From Kitasatospora sp. A2-31 (GTDB lineage: Bacteria; Actinomycetota; Actinomycetes; Streptomycetales; Streptomycetaceae), in assembly GCF_022288725.1 (NCBI RefSeq), contig NZ_JAKNTA010000001.1, positions 744,899 to 808,898 on the forward strand: a DNA stretch of 64,000 nt, written 5' to 3'. Positions 1 to 8,431 of this stretch are shown here, piece after piece. How positions within the stretch are numbered: the first letter of the stretch is position 1; each line of letters opens with the position of its first letter. The notes beneath the pieces were generated by a model. The model worked only from the letters and a program-made list of their open reading frames with translations, was not told the DNA's origin and made no database searches. The translations under genes were made by a program, and so were the position numbers.

Positions 1-143
1 TCGTCGGGTACGTCTGGGACGCTCAGCCAGGCAAGACCCCGAAGGAGGCCCCAGTGAAGCAGGACGATCACGGCATGGACACCATGCGCTACGCAGTCGC
101 CGAACGCGACCTCGTCGCGCAGCCCCGGGTGAGGTGGCTGTGA
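1..143 (+). CDS. Phage terminase large subunit, C-terminal end (partial)
   Basis: The reading frame is open from the window edge and stops at 141-143. Its 46 visible residues include the sequence DHGMDTMRYAV, the usual end of the terminase large subunit nuclease domain (an acidic DH.MD..RY pattern). The enzyme packages phage DNA into proheads with ATP and cuts it. The portal gene follows, as in most siphoviruses. The start and the ATPase part lie left of the window. Identification rests on this short motif and on position. Confidence 0.75.
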   Translation, partial: VGYVWDAQPGKTPKEAPVKQDDHGMDTMRYAVAERDLVAQPRVRWL

Positions 144-340
144 TCCCCTACCAGCGCCTCGCCGCCCTCGTACGGGCCGTCCTCCGCCCGCTCCTGCCGG
201 TCGTTCTCGTTGTCGCCGGGCTCGGCCTGCTGTCCTACGGCCTGTGGATGGCGTGGCCGCCCCTCGGCTACCTCGGCGCCGGCACGTCGTGCCTGTGCGT
301 TGAGATGGCCATCTCGGACCGCCGACCGTCCAACCGCTGA
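140..340 (+). CDS. Small phage membrane protein
   Basis: A 66-residue protein with one long or two short hydrophobic segments (about residues 15-50) and a basic, Arg-rich tail. I place the start at GTG 140, which overlaps the terminase stop as GTGA and has GGTGAGG at 128-134 as ribosome binding site; GTG 134 would sit on top of that site. It lies between terminase and portal, where streptomycete phages often carry an uncharacterised small membrane protein. The function is unknown. Confidence 0.55.
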   Translation: MIPYQRLAALVRAVLRPLLPVVLVVAGLGLLSYGLWMAWPPLGYLGAGTSCLCVEMAISDRRPSNR

Positions 341-350
341 GGAGACCCTG

Positions 351-1574
351 ATGGCGTCGTTCATCCGCACCCTCCTCAACCGGGCCGCAGTCAGCCCCGT
401 CTCGTTCGCCCCGAACCGCGGCAACGGCTACTTCACCTCGTGGGGCCAGCCCTCCGGGATGACCGCGCAGATGCGCGCCATGGGCAGCGTCGGCACGCTG
501 TTCAGCATCGTCAACCGCACCTCCACCTCGACCGCGCAGGTCGAGTGGAAGCTGTACCGCAAGGCCGCCAAGCCTGGCGCCGAGCGCACTGAGGTCACCT
601 CGCACGCCGCACTCGACCTGTGGAACAAGCCGAACCCGTTCATGCCCCGGACTGAGTTCGTCGAGGTCGAACAGCAACACATCGACCTGACGGGCGAAGG
701 CTGGTGGGTGATCGCCCGCGACCCGCGCTCGCCGATCCCGCTGGAACTGTGGCCTGTCCGACCGGACCGCATGGACCCGGTGCCGTCCCCCACGGCGTAC
801 CTGTCCGGCTACATCTACACCAGCCCCGACGGCGAGCGGATCCCCCTCCGCCTCGACGAGGTCATTCAGCTCCGCATGCCCAACCCGCTGGACCCCTACC
901 GCGGCATGGGCCCCGTCCAGTCCATCCTCACCGACCTCGACGCCACCAGGTACAGCGCCGAGTGGAACCGCAACTTCTTCCTGAACAGTGCCGAGCCCGG
1001 CGGCATCATCGAAGTCCCCGGCACTCTCGGCGACGCCGAGTTCGACCAGCTACGGATGCGCTGGAACGAGCAGCACCGCGGGGTAGCCGCCGCCCACCGG
1101 GTGGCCATCCTCGAAGCCGGCAGGTGGGTCGACCGCAAGTTCACCCAGCGCGACATGCAGTTCGCCGAGCTGCGGTCCGTCTCCCGGGACGTGATCCGCG
1201 AGGCGTTCGGCATGCCGGCCTTCGCCCTCGGTGAGGTCGCCGACGTGAACCGGGCCACCGCCGACGCATCCCGGGTCTGGTTCGCCGAGCAGATGACGGT
1301 GCCTCGGCTGGAGAGGTTCAAGTCCGCCCTCAACTTCGACCTGCTGCCGCTCTTCGGTTCCACCGCGGCCGGGCTGGAGTTTGACTACTGCAGCCCGGTG
1401 CCGGACGACGAGGCAGCGGAGAACGCCGAGCTGACCACCAAGGTCGATGCCGTGGTCGCATTGGTCAACGCCGGCTTCGACCCGGCCGCCGCCTGCTCCG
1501 CCATCGGCCTGCCTGACATCGCCTTCCGCGGCGCCACCCCGACAGCTGGCGGGCCGCTGAAGCTCGGCGCATAG
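351..1574 (+). CDS. HK97-type phage portal protein
   Basis: A 407-residue protein of typical HK97-family portal length. The portal forms the dodecameric ring at one capsid vertex through which DNA enters and leaves and to which the tail attaches. Visible family features are the N-terminal region with a conserved GSVGTLFSIVNR stretch, a central region leading to the MPNPLDPYRGMGPVQS segment, and a C-terminal wing helix with SRDVIREAFGMPAFALG. The chosen ATG follows GGAGA at a normal distance; longer in-frame starts would run into the preceding gene. Downstream are the protease and capsid, the standard head-gene order. Confidence 0.93.
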   Translation: MASFIRTLLNRAAVSPVSFAPNRGNGYFTSWGQPSGMTAQMRAMGSVGTLFSIVNRTSTSTAQVEWKLYRKAAKPGAERTEVTSHAALDLWNKPNPFMPRTEFVEVEQQHIDLTGEGWWVIARDPRSPIPLELWPVRPDRMDPVPSPTAYLSGYIYTSPDGERIPLRLDEVIQLRMPNPLDPYRGMGPVQSILTDLDATRYSAEWNRNFFLNSAEPGGIIEVPGTLGDAEFDQLRMRWNEQHRGVAAAHRVAILEAGRWVDRKFTQRDMQFAELRSVSRDVIREAFGMPAFALGEVADVNRATADASRVWFAEQMTVPRLERFKSALNFDLLPLFGSTAAGLEFDYCSPVPDDEAAENAELTTKVDAVVALVNAGFDPAAACSAIGLPDIAFRGATPTAGGPLKLGA

Positions 1575-1636
1575 CCGCTGGCAGTAGCAGCCGCCCGGTT
1601 TCATCCCTTGTGACGCGACCGTCACGAGGAGGCTGG

Positions 1637-2563
1637 ATGGCTGGCAGGCTACGGACCGCTCGGCCCCGTGCCCAGCTTCGGGAGGGCCGCACCGACTGGT
1701 ACCGGATCACGAACAGCATCGGCGGCGGCACCGCCACCGTGCACATCTACGACGAGATCGGCTACTGGGGCGTGACCGCCTCGGATTTCGTACGTGAGCT
1801 CTCGGCCGTGAACGCGTCGCTGATCGAGGTGCACATCAACTCCCCGGGTGGGGAGATCTTCGACGGCATCGCCATCGCCAACGCCCTACGTGCGCACCCT
1901 GCCAACGTGGTCACCTACGTGGACTCGCTCGCCGCGAGCATCGCCAGCGTCATCGCGCTCGCGGGCGACCGCGTCGTCATGGCACCGAACAGCCAGATGA
2001 TGATCCACGACGGGTCCGGCATCTGCCTCGGCAACGCCGCGGACATGCGGGAGATGGCCGAGCTCCTCGACCGCCAGTCCGACAACATCGCCGAGGTCTA
2101 CGCGGCGAAGGCCGGCGGCACCGTCGAGGAGTGGCGGGCCCTGATGACGGCGGAGACCTGGTACACGGCTGCCGAGGCGGTGGCCGCGGGTCTCGCCGAT
2201 GAGCTCGCCGCCCCATCAACCCAAAGTCCGACGGATGACAACTCGTCCACCCCGACCGCACCGACGGCCGAGTGGGACCTGTCGATCTTCCGGTACCCGA
2301 GCCGGGCCGAGGCACCCGCTCCGCCACTCACTGCGTGCGCCGAGCCGGCCGAGACCCCGGCCGCCGTGGCCGAGACGCCCGTCGATCCGGCGGCTGACGG
2401 CCCCGAGCCCGACCAGCCGGCCGCCCCCGCGCCGGCCGCCATCACCGAGGACACCCCGGAGCCGGCCCCAGCGGCCGACGACTGGGCCAGCATCACCGCA
2501 CACCTCACCATCACGCCGTCCCCCGAGGACGCGTTCCGACGCCTCAGGGAGGCACTGCTGTGA
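1637..2563 (+). CDS. ClpP-like prohead protease
   Basis: A 308-residue protein. Residues 1-190 are a ClpP/S14-type serine protease: an INSPGGEIFDG strand-loop, the nucleophile serine in SLAASIAS (S101) and a histidine in MMIHDGSG (H124). Such phage proteases mature the head by cutting scaffold or capsid delta domains. The last 110 residues are Pro/Ala/Glu-rich and disordered-looking, a plausible internal scaffold. ATG 1637 is preferred because GAGGAGG lies at 1626-1632; the upstream GTG at 1610 has no such site. Its stop overlaps the capsid start as GTGA, so the two are probably translationally coupled. Confidence 0.88.
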   Translation: MAGRLRTARPRAQLREGRTDWYRITNSIGGGTATVHIYDEIGYWGVTASDFVRELSAVNASLIEVHINSPGGEIFDGIAIANALRAHPANVVTYVDSLAASIASVIALAGDRVVMAPNSQMMIHDGSGICLGNAADMREMAELLDRQSDNIAEVYAAKAGGTVEEWRALMTAETWYTAAEAVAAGLADELAAPSTQSPTDDNSSTPTAPTAEWDLSIFRYPSRAEAPAPPLTACAEPAETPAAVAETPVDPAADGPEPDQPAAPAPAAITEDTPEPAPAADDWASITAHLTITPSPEDAFRRLREALL

Positions 2564-3936
2564 CCACCGCCGCCACCCCCGTTCCGAAGAACTCGGCCGA
2601 GCTCGCCGAGATGCTGGCCGACCCCGGCCGCCTCGCTCCGGTCCTCGCCAACCGCGAGGCCCTCGGCGAGTTCATCAACGCCTACGCCCAGGCCCAGCAG
2701 GGCGACGGCACCGACCTCAACCGCGCTGTGGCGGAGGAAACCCAGCGTCAGCTCGCCAACATGCTCCGCGAGAACGGCCAGGACAGGGACGCCAAGGAGC
2801 GGATCCAGCGCCTCGACCTGAACCCGCAGGCCAAGCGCACCCCGAGCATGCTGACCTCGCACCGGCAGGGCACAGCCCACAACCCGCGCGCCGCCGGCGC
2901 CCTCCTCGACCAGCACTTCGACGACGGCATCGACTACGTCCAGACCATCTGGCACAAGAACCCGGCGACGAACCTCGGCGAGAAGCTGGAGGCGCTCCGC
3001 AACGCTGCGTCCAGCGTTTCCCCCTCGGACGGCGGCTTCCTCGTCCCCGAGGTCCTGAGGAGCCAGCTCCTGCAGATCGCTCTGGAAGAGTCGGTCGTGC
3101 GGCCGCTCGCCACCGTCGTGCCGATGGACTCGGCCCGCGTGCCGATGCCGATGATCGACGCCACCACCAACTCCGGCTCGGTGTTCGGCGGCATGGTCGC
3201 GTACTGGGGCGAGGAGGGCGCCGCCCTCACCGACTCCAACCCCAAGTTCGGCCGAGCCGAGCTCGACGCCAAGAAGCTGACCGGTCTCAGCGCCGTGCCG
3301 AACGAGCTGCTGCAGGACAGCATTGTCAGCTTCAGCGCGCTCATCGAGTCCCTGTGGCCGAAGGCCCTGGCCTTCAGCGAGGATGCCGCCTTCATGAGCG
3401 GTACCGGTGTTGGCGAGCCTCTCGGTTTCATGGGTGCCGGCAACACTGCGGCGATCGCGGTGGCGGCGGAGGCGGGCCAGGCCAGCGGCACGATCCTCTT
3501 CGAGAACATCGTGAAGATGTACTCCCGGATGCTGCCCAGCAGCCTGGCGAAGGCCGTGTGGATCTGCTCGCCGGACGCGCTGCCGGAGCTGTTCACCATG
3601 GCTCTCGCGGTCGGTACCGGTGGCAGCCCCGTCATGGTCGCCAACGCGGCGGGCCCGGCGCCGATGACAATCTTCGGGCGTCCGCTCATCGTCTCCGAGA
3701 AGGCCGGCACGCTCGGCTCCCGCGGCGACATTGTCTTCGCCGACCTCAGCTACTACCTGGTCGGCGACCGGCAGACCATGACCGCCGACAGCTCCACCGA
3801 CTTCAACTTCGGCTCGGACAAGACGACCTTCAGGATCATCCAGCGGGTCGACGGCCGTCCGTGGCTGAGGTCGGCGATCACCCCGAAGAACGGCGGCAAC
3901 ACCCTGTCGCCGTTCGTCGAGCTCGCCGCCCGCTAA
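2560..3936 (+). CDS. Major capsid protein, HK97 fold
   Basis: A 458-residue protein with the HK97 capsid pattern: an N-terminal region of about 130 residues (the likely delta/scaffold part), then the SDGGFLVPEVLR segment that begins the mature shell, a TGVGEPLGFM loop and a C-terminal domain ending NTLSPFVEL. It assembles the icosahedral head. The GTG start overlaps the protease stop. A strong hairpin follows the gene and probably limits read-through, so that capsid is made in excess over the connectors. I see no separate scaffold gene, so the long N-terminus or the protease tail may supply it. Confidence 0.93.
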   Translation: MTTAATPVPKNSAELAEMLADPGRLAPVLANREALGEFINAYAQAQQGDGTDLNRAVAEETQRQLANMLRENGQDRDAKERIQRLDLNPQAKRTPSMLTSHRQGTAHNPRAAGALLDQHFDDGIDYVQTIWHKNPATNLGEKLEALRNAASSVSPSDGGFLVPEVLRSQLLQIALEESVVRPLATVVPMDSARVPMPMIDATTNSGSVFGGMVAYWGEEGAALTDSNPKFGRAELDAKKLTGLSAVPNELLQDSIVSFSALIESLWPKALAFSEDAAFMSGTGVGEPLGFMGAGNTAAIAVAAEAGQASGTILFENIVKMYSRMLPSSLAKAVWICSPDALPELFTMALAVGTGGSPVMVANAAGPAPMTIFGRPLIVSEKAGTLGSRGDIVFADLSYYLVGDRQTMTADSSTDFNFGSDKTTFRIIQRVDGRPWLRSAITPKNGGNTLSPFVELAAR

Positions 3937-3945
3937 CCCCAACCG

Positions 3946-3977
3946 GCCGGCGCCGGCATCAACACCCCGGCGCCGGC
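3946..3977 (+). terminator. Hairpin after the capsid gene
   Basis: An inverted repeat with 11-bp GC-only arms (3946-3956 and 3967-3977, GCCGGCGCCGG) and a 10-base loop starts ten bases after the capsid stop. There is no clear T run. It probably reduces transcription into the connector genes or protects the 3' end of capsid mRNA. Confidence 0.6.
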
Positions 3978-4037
3978 TTCTACCCGGGCCGGCAGTGTCG
4001 CCCCGGCAGGACACCCCAGACACGAGAGGTACAGCTC

Positions 4038-4475
4038 ATGGCCCAGAAGGGACTCGGCTCCGGCTTCAACAGCTCGCCGGCCGCCGACGGCAAGTGGATC
4101 GCCCTCCGCGACGCGGGGGCAGTGGCCTTCCTCTGCTACCTCGCCGGCGCGGCCGGCGACACCTACACGCTGCAGGAGGCCAAGGACAGCGGCGGCACCG
4201 GCGCCCAGAACCTGGCCTGCATCACCGAGTACCACACCAACACCGGTGACGGCTCGGACGCGTGGACCCGACGCACCCAGGCGGCCGCCGCGACCGTCGT
4301 CACCGCCGCCACGGCCACCCAGAACGCCATGGTGGTCGAGGTGCTGGGCACCCAGCTCTCCGACACGTACAAGTACGTGAAGCTGACGTCGACTGGCGCG
4401 GGCACCGTCAACGCGCTCACCCACGACCTGGCCACCCAGCGCGCCGCGGCGAACCTGCCCGCGATGGGGGCGTGA
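4038..4475 (+). CDS. Phage head protein of unknown role
   Basis: A 145-residue, Ala/Thr/Gly-rich protein with no motif I recognise. It starts at ATG 4038 behind GAGAGG. It sits directly after the capsid and before a second small beta-rich protein; in this position siphoviruses often encode decoration or cement proteins. The composition (many Thr, Ala and Gly, few charged residues) fits an all-beta virion protein. That role is an inference from position only. Confidence 0.5.
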   Translation: MAQKGLGSGFNSSPAADGKWIALRDAGAVAFLCYLAGAAGDTYTLQEAKDSGGTGAQNLACITEYHTNTGDGSDAWTRRTQAAAATVVTAATATQNAMVVEVLGTQLSDTYKYVKLTSTGAGTVNALTHDLATQRAAANLPAMGA

Positions 4476-4478
4476 CCC

Positions 4479-4946
4479 ATGTCCGCCATCATCCAGGGAG
4501 ACCAGCTCCGTACGGTCCTCGTCGGCACCAAGGTGGACCGGGCGACCGCGGCCCTGCCGCAGACCGCGCAGGCCGCGATCTTCACCGTGGCCGGCGGCCG
4601 CGTCCTCGTCACCGGCCTGGTCGGCGAAGTCACCACCGTCATGGGCGCTACCGCCACCACCCTCAAGGTCACGTCGAACCCGACGACCGGCACGGACGTC
4701 GACCTCACATCGACCACCGCGGTGACGTCGAAGGAGGTCGGGAGCCTGATCACCCTGCCGTCCGCGTCCGGCTCGGCCCTCGTGGTCAAGAACGGCGGAG
4801 GCGGTGGTCAGCTGCCCGCCCACAACCCCTACGTGGTGCCGATCGGGACGATCGACCTGGTCACCGACGCCTCGGACACCGGCTCGGTCAAGTGGTCGCT
4901 GACCTACATCCCGCTGGACAACGGCGCCTCGGTGACGGCGGCCTGA
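4479..4946 (+). CDS. Probable phage decoration or head protein
   Basis: A 155-residue protein that starts three bases after the previous stop. Its sequence is a series of short Thr/Val-rich strands, with a flexible KNGGGGGQL linker at about residues 104-111 and a final strand region reading VKWSLTYIPLDNGASVTAA. This looks like a compact beta-sandwich virion protein, for example a capsid decoration protein. No catalytic motif is visible, and the assignment rests on position and composition. Confidence 0.5.
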   Translation: MSAIIQGDQLRTVLVGTKVDRATAALPQTAQAAIFTVAGGRVLVTGLVGEVTTVMGATATTLKVTSNPTTGTDVDLTSTTAVTSKEVGSLITLPSASGSALVVKNGGGGGQLPAHNPYVVPIGTIDLVTDASDTGSVKWSLTYIPLDNGASVTAA

Positions 4947-4947
4947 C

Positions 4948-5373
4948 GTGGCGCTCTGGGTCTGCGCGGGGTGCACCACCGCCTATTCGGTGGGCGCCCC
5001 GTGTTGCCCGCACTGCGGCGGCACCGACCACTACGAGGAGGGAACCATGCCGAAGATCAGCCAGCACGGCGGCGCCACTAACGACGCCGAGCCGGTCCGC
5101 ATGGGATGGATCGGCGAGCCCGGTCCTGAACTGCTCAACCTTCCCGGCGGCCCCGCCGCGGTCATCACCCCCGAGGAGGAGACATCTCCTGGGAACAGCT
5201 CCGAGACATCGTCGCCGAAGCCGCCGCAGAGCGAGACGCCGAGCGCGCCCAAGGGCCGGTCGCGTGCCCGAACGACGGCGAGCCGCTCCGCAACGGACCA
5301 GACGGACAGCTCTACTGCCCGTGGGACGGATGGCGACCCGACGGCACCTACCTCTGACAAGGCGTCGTCGTGA
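4948..5373 (+). CDS. Zinc-ribbon phage protein carrying a GPEL motif
   Basis: A 141-residue protein starting at GTG 4948. Residues 6-23 hold two cysteine pairs (CAGC and CPHC) that should form a zinc ribbon. Residues 55-75 (IGEPGPELLNLPGG then AAVITP) closely resemble a motif near the end of this phage's tape measure protein. The rest is a low-complexity Ser/Thr/Pro/Arg tail. It ends in a GTGA overlap with the next gene. I infer an assembly or connector role through the shared motif, but no family is recognised. Confidence 0.55.
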   Translation: MALWVCAGCTTAYSVGAPCCPHCGGTDHYEEGTMPKISQHGGATNDAEPVRMGWIGEPGPELLNLPGGPAAVITPEEETSPGNSSETSSPKPPQSETPSAPKGRSRARTTASRSATDQTDSSTARGTDGDPTAPTSDKASS

Positions 5374-5777
5374 GCATCTACCGCTCCGGTGAGCTGTTCC
5401 GTGCGAGCGGGCTCACGCTGAACTCGAACAGCGACACCGTCACCGCGGGCACGACGAACAGCCTGACCGGCTCGACGGCGGGCACGATCGACGTGTCCAA
5501 GGTCAGCAACGGCCTGCTCGTCGTAACCGCAGCCAACGCGCCGACCGGCACGACCCCGGCTCTCGCCGTGTTCTTCGACGTCCGGGACGCACTCGGTAAC
5601 TGGTGCCTCGTCTCGAACGCCACCGCGATCAGCGGTGCCACGCTCGGGACCAGCGGCACGACGTACGGGAACATTTCGACCGGCTACCAGCTGACCGACA
5701 TCGGCCGGATCCGCTGGGTCCTCACCGGCACCAACCCCGTATTCACTGGGGTCAGCTTCTCCCTGTACGGGCGGTGA
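5370..5777 (+). CDS. Phage virion protein of unknown role
   Basis: A 135-residue beta-rich protein starting at GTG 5370, overlapping the previous stop by four bases. It shows a regular alternation of Ser/Thr-rich strands (about residues 20-60) and ends in a typical strand region (TGVSFSLYGR). It resembles small structural proteins found between capsid and connector genes in actinobacteriophages. No defining motif is seen. Confidence 0.5.
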   Translation: MSIYRSGELFRASGLTLNSNSDTVTAGTTNSLTGSTAGTIDVSKVSNGLLVVTAANAPTGTTPALAVFFDVRDALGNWCLVSNATAISGATLGTSGTTYGNISTGYQLTDIGRIRWVLTGTNPVFTGVSFSLYGR

Positions 5778-5781
5778 TCCG

Positions 5782-6852
5782 GTGACGGTGCAGCCCTGGT
5801 ACGCCACCCGCGAGGACGTGAAGAACGCGCTCGACCTGAAGGAAACCGCCCGCAGTAACGGGCAGGTCGACCGGGCGATCGATGCTGCCTCCCGCCTGGT
5901 CGAGGGCCTGTGCCACCGCCGGTTCTACCCGGACTACGGCACCAGGTACTTCGACTGGCCGGACCAGTACGCCCGGCCGTGGCGCCTGTGGCTGGACGAC
6001 TCCGAGCTGATCAGCCTCACCGCCGTCTCCTCCGGCGGCGTCACCATCCCGACCAGCCGGATCAACCTGGAGCCGAACCGCTGCGGCCCGCCGTACAACC
6101 GCGTCGAGATCCAGTTGGACACGGACTCCGCGTTCGGTGGCGGCTCCACCCCCCAGCGGGACATCACCATCACCGGCCTGTGGGGCTACCGCAACGACGA
6201 GTCCCCGGCCGGCACGGTCACGGCCACGGCGAGCGACACGGTCACCACCGTGGTCGTCAGCAACGCATCCGCGGTCGGCGTCGGATCTGTGCTCCGCATC
6301 GGCACCGAGCGTCTCGTCGTCACCGAGCGGGCGATGACGTCGACCGGCCAGGCCCTGCAGACGCCGCTCACCGCCGCGAAGAACGCAGAGACCGTGGCCG
6401 TGGCGGACGGTACGGCGTTCGCCGTCGGCGAGGTGCTCCTCCTCGACGCCGAGCGCATGCGCATCACCGACATCGCCGGCAACAACCTGATCGTCGACCG
6501 GGCATGGGACGGCTCTACCCTCGCCGCCCACGCTGCCCCCACGATCTACGCCTCCCGCTCTCTGACCGTGACCCGCGGTGCCCTCGGCACCACGGCGGCA
6601 GCGATCGCCCAGAACGCCCCGGCCTACTGCTGGAATCCGCCCGGCCCGGTTCGGTCCCTCGTCATCGCTGAGGCGGTCAACACGCTCCTGCAGGAGTCCT
6701 CCGGGTACGCACGCACCACCGGCACCGGCACATCCTCCCGGCAGGTCGGTGGCGGGACCGTCACCAAGACCGCCTACGGCGCCGGCCTCGACGCCCTCCG
6801 GGAACAGGTCTACGTCTCCCACGGGCGCAAGGCGAGGGTGAGGGCGGTCTGA
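5782..6852 (+). CDS. Head-tail connector (adaptor) with inserted repeat domains
   Basis: A 356-residue protein. The N-terminal 130 residues (YATREDVKNALDL, RAIDAASRLVEGLCHRRFYP) and the last 60 (AEAVNTLLQESSG) match the usual adaptor protein that docks below the portal. Typical adaptors are 100-200 residues. Here the middle, about residues 145-275, holds two copies of a beta module with the pattern VG.VL.I..ER..VT, the second ending in RAWDGSTLAAH and TVTRGALGT. A related module ends the 733-residue tail protein of this phage. The start GTG 5782 follows the previous gene at four bases. Confidence 0.65.
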   Translation: MTVQPWYATREDVKNALDLKETARSNGQVDRAIDAASRLVEGLCHRRFYPDYGTRYFDWPDQYARPWRLWLDDSELISLTAVSSGGVTIPTSRINLEPNRCGPPYNRVEIQLDTDSAFGGGSTPQRDITITGLWGYRNDESPAGTVTATASDTVTTVVVSNASAVGVGSVLRIGTERLVVTERAMTSTGQALQTPLTAAKNAETVAVADGTAFAVGEVLLLDAERMRITDIAGNNLIVDRAWDGSTLAAHAAPTIYASRSLTVTRGALGTTAAAIAQNAPAYCWNPPGPVRSLVIAEAVNTLLQESSGYARTTGTGTSSRQVGGGTVTKTAYGAGLDALREQVYVSHGRKARVRAV

Positions 6853-7229
6853 TGGAGGTTGTTGTTCTTGCGTCGGGCCCGCTGTTCAACGGCACCGCGT
6901 CGGCGCTGGTCAACCGGTTCACTCGGGAGGGCGGCGAGGAGGTTGCCCGCTGGGGTGAGGGCGAGGTGCAGCGCGTCCTGGAGCAGGTGCTGCGGCACCC
7001 GACGGGCTACTACCAGTCGCAGGTCACTGTGAACCGGGTCTCGAACGACAGCTTCGCGATCACGGACGGCGGGGTGGTGTACGGGCCGTGGCTGGAAGGC
7101 ACCAGCCGCCGCAACGCGGAGACGAACTTCAAGGGCTACGGCACTTTCCAGCGGGTCGCGAAGCGCGTCGAGGCCAGGGCCGACCGCACCTTCGCCGCGA
7201 TCTTCGCCCAGACCCAGGGGAGGCTGTGA
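6852..7229 (+). CDS. Head-tail joining protein (gp10-like)
   Basis: A 125-residue protein overlapping the previous stop by one base (TGATG). It has the charged helical N-terminus followed by a GVVYGPWLEGTSRRN segment, which resembles the HK97 gp10-like head-closure proteins. Order adaptor, stopper/gp10-like, tail terminator, major tail protein is standard in siphoviruses, and this gene fits the second slot. It should close the head-tail interface. Confidence 0.6.
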   Translation: MEVVVLASGPLFNGTASALVNRFTREGGEEVARWGEGEVQRVLEQVLRHPTGYYQSQVTVNRVSNDSFAITDGGVVYGPWLEGTSRRNAETNFKGYGTFQRVAKRVEARADRTFAAIFAQTQGRL

Positions 7230-7684
7230 TGGCGGTCGACATCGACGGCGTCCTCAACGCCCTGGTATCCCATGCCGCGGCGACGGGCTACCTGGACCAG
7301 ATCAACCAGCACGAGCCCAAGAACCGGCCGGGCCACGGCATCACCGCCGCCGTGTGGATCGACCACATCCGGCCCGTCCAGTCCTCAGGCCTGGACGCCA
7401 CGTCGACGCTGCTGGTGTTCAACATCCGGCTGTACACCAGCACGCTTCAGGAACCGCAGGACGCCATCGACCCGGAGATGGTGCGCGTCATCGACGCCCT
7501 GTTCACGGCGTACATCGGGGACTTCACGCTGGGCGGCCTGGTCCGCGGGATCGATGTGCGGGGCGTCGAGGGGCCGCCGCTTGATGGCCAGGCCGGCTAC
7601 CTGAAGCAGGACGAGGTGCTGTACCGGGTGTTCACGATCACTCTGCCTGTGGTCGTCAATGACGCATGGGACGAGGAGGCATAG
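7229..7684 (+). CDS. Probable tail terminator / minor tail protein
   Basis: A 151-residue protein beginning at ATG 7229, again with a one-base TGATG overlap. It has mixed alpha/beta sequence (VWIDHIRPV, LLVFNIRLYTS, LYRVFTITLPVVV) like tail terminator proteins, which cap the tail tube next to the head. It is immediately upstream of the major tail protein, the usual place for this gene. The call is from position and general sequence character. Confidence 0.55.
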   Translation: MAVDIDGVLNALVSHAAATGYLDQINQHEPKNRPGHGITAAVWIDHIRPVQSSGLDATSTLLVFNIRLYTSTLQEPQDAIDPEMVRVIDALFTAYIGDFTLGGLVRGIDVRGVEGPPLDGQAGYLKQDEVLYRVFTITLPVVVNDAWDEEA

Positions 7685-8431
7685 ATGACCAAGTCCGGCG
7701 GGCTCGGCGACAACTTCTACTCGGGCGGGTACGACCTGTCCGGCGACATCGGATCTGTCGACAAGGTCCAGGGCGGGCACAAGCCGATCGAAGTCACCGG
7801 CATCAACAAGCTGGCGCCCGAGAGGATCGGCGGCGTACGGGATGCCTCCATGTCGTGGAAGGCCTTCTTCAACACCGCGGTCGGTGCGGCACATCCGGTG
7901 CTGAGCGCGCTCCCGACGGCGGACGTGGTCGCCACGTACTGCCGGGGCACGACTCTCGGCAGCCCGTGTGCGTCGCTCGTCGCCAAGCAGATCAACTACG
8001 ACGGTAACCGGTCCGGCAGCGGCGAGTTCGTGTTCTCGGTGGATGCCGAGGCCAACTCCTACGGCCTGGAGTGGGGCGTCCTGCTGACGGCCGGCCTGCG
8101 GACGGACACCGCGGCAACCAACGGGGCGTCCATCGACACGACCGCCTCGGCCGCGTTCGGCGCCCAGGCATACCTGCAGGTCACCGCGTTCACCGGCACC
8201 GATGTCACCATCAAGATCCAGGACTCGGCGGACAACGTCAGCTTCGCCGACGTCGCCGGCCTGACCTTCACCGCGGTCACGGCGGCGCCGTTCACCCAGC
8301 GCGTCGCCACGGGCAACACCGCCACCATCCGCCGATACCTGCGCGCGGTCACCACCACCAGCGGCGGTGTCACGAGCGTGACGTTCGCTGTGCACGTGAC
8401 CAAGAACGATGTGGCGGGGGTGGTGTTCTAG
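7685..8431 (+). CDS. Major tail protein
   Basis: A 248-residue protein. The first 140 residues (GDNFYSGGYDLSGDIGS, DASMSWKAFFN, EFVFSVDAEANSYGLEWG) are typical of actinophage tail tube proteins. About 100 further residues form an added beta domain rich in Thr/Ala with the segment DVTIKIQDSADNVSFADV, as seen in Ig-like extensions displayed on tail tubes. It should polymerise into the tail tube between the terminator and the tip. The gene overlaps the next GTG start by one base. Confidence 0.75.
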   Translation: MTKSGGLGDNFYSGGYDLSGDIGSVDKVQGGHKPIEVTGINKLAPERIGGVRDASMSWKAFFNTAVGAAHPVLSALPTADVVATYCRGTTLGSPCASLVAKQINYDGNRSGSGEFVFSVDAEANSYGLEWGVLLTAGLRTDTAATNGASIDTTASAAFGAQAYLQVTAFTGTDVTIKIQDSADNVSFADVAGLTFTAVTAAPFTQRVATGNTATIRRYLRAVTTTSGGVTSVTFAVHVTKNDVAGVVF

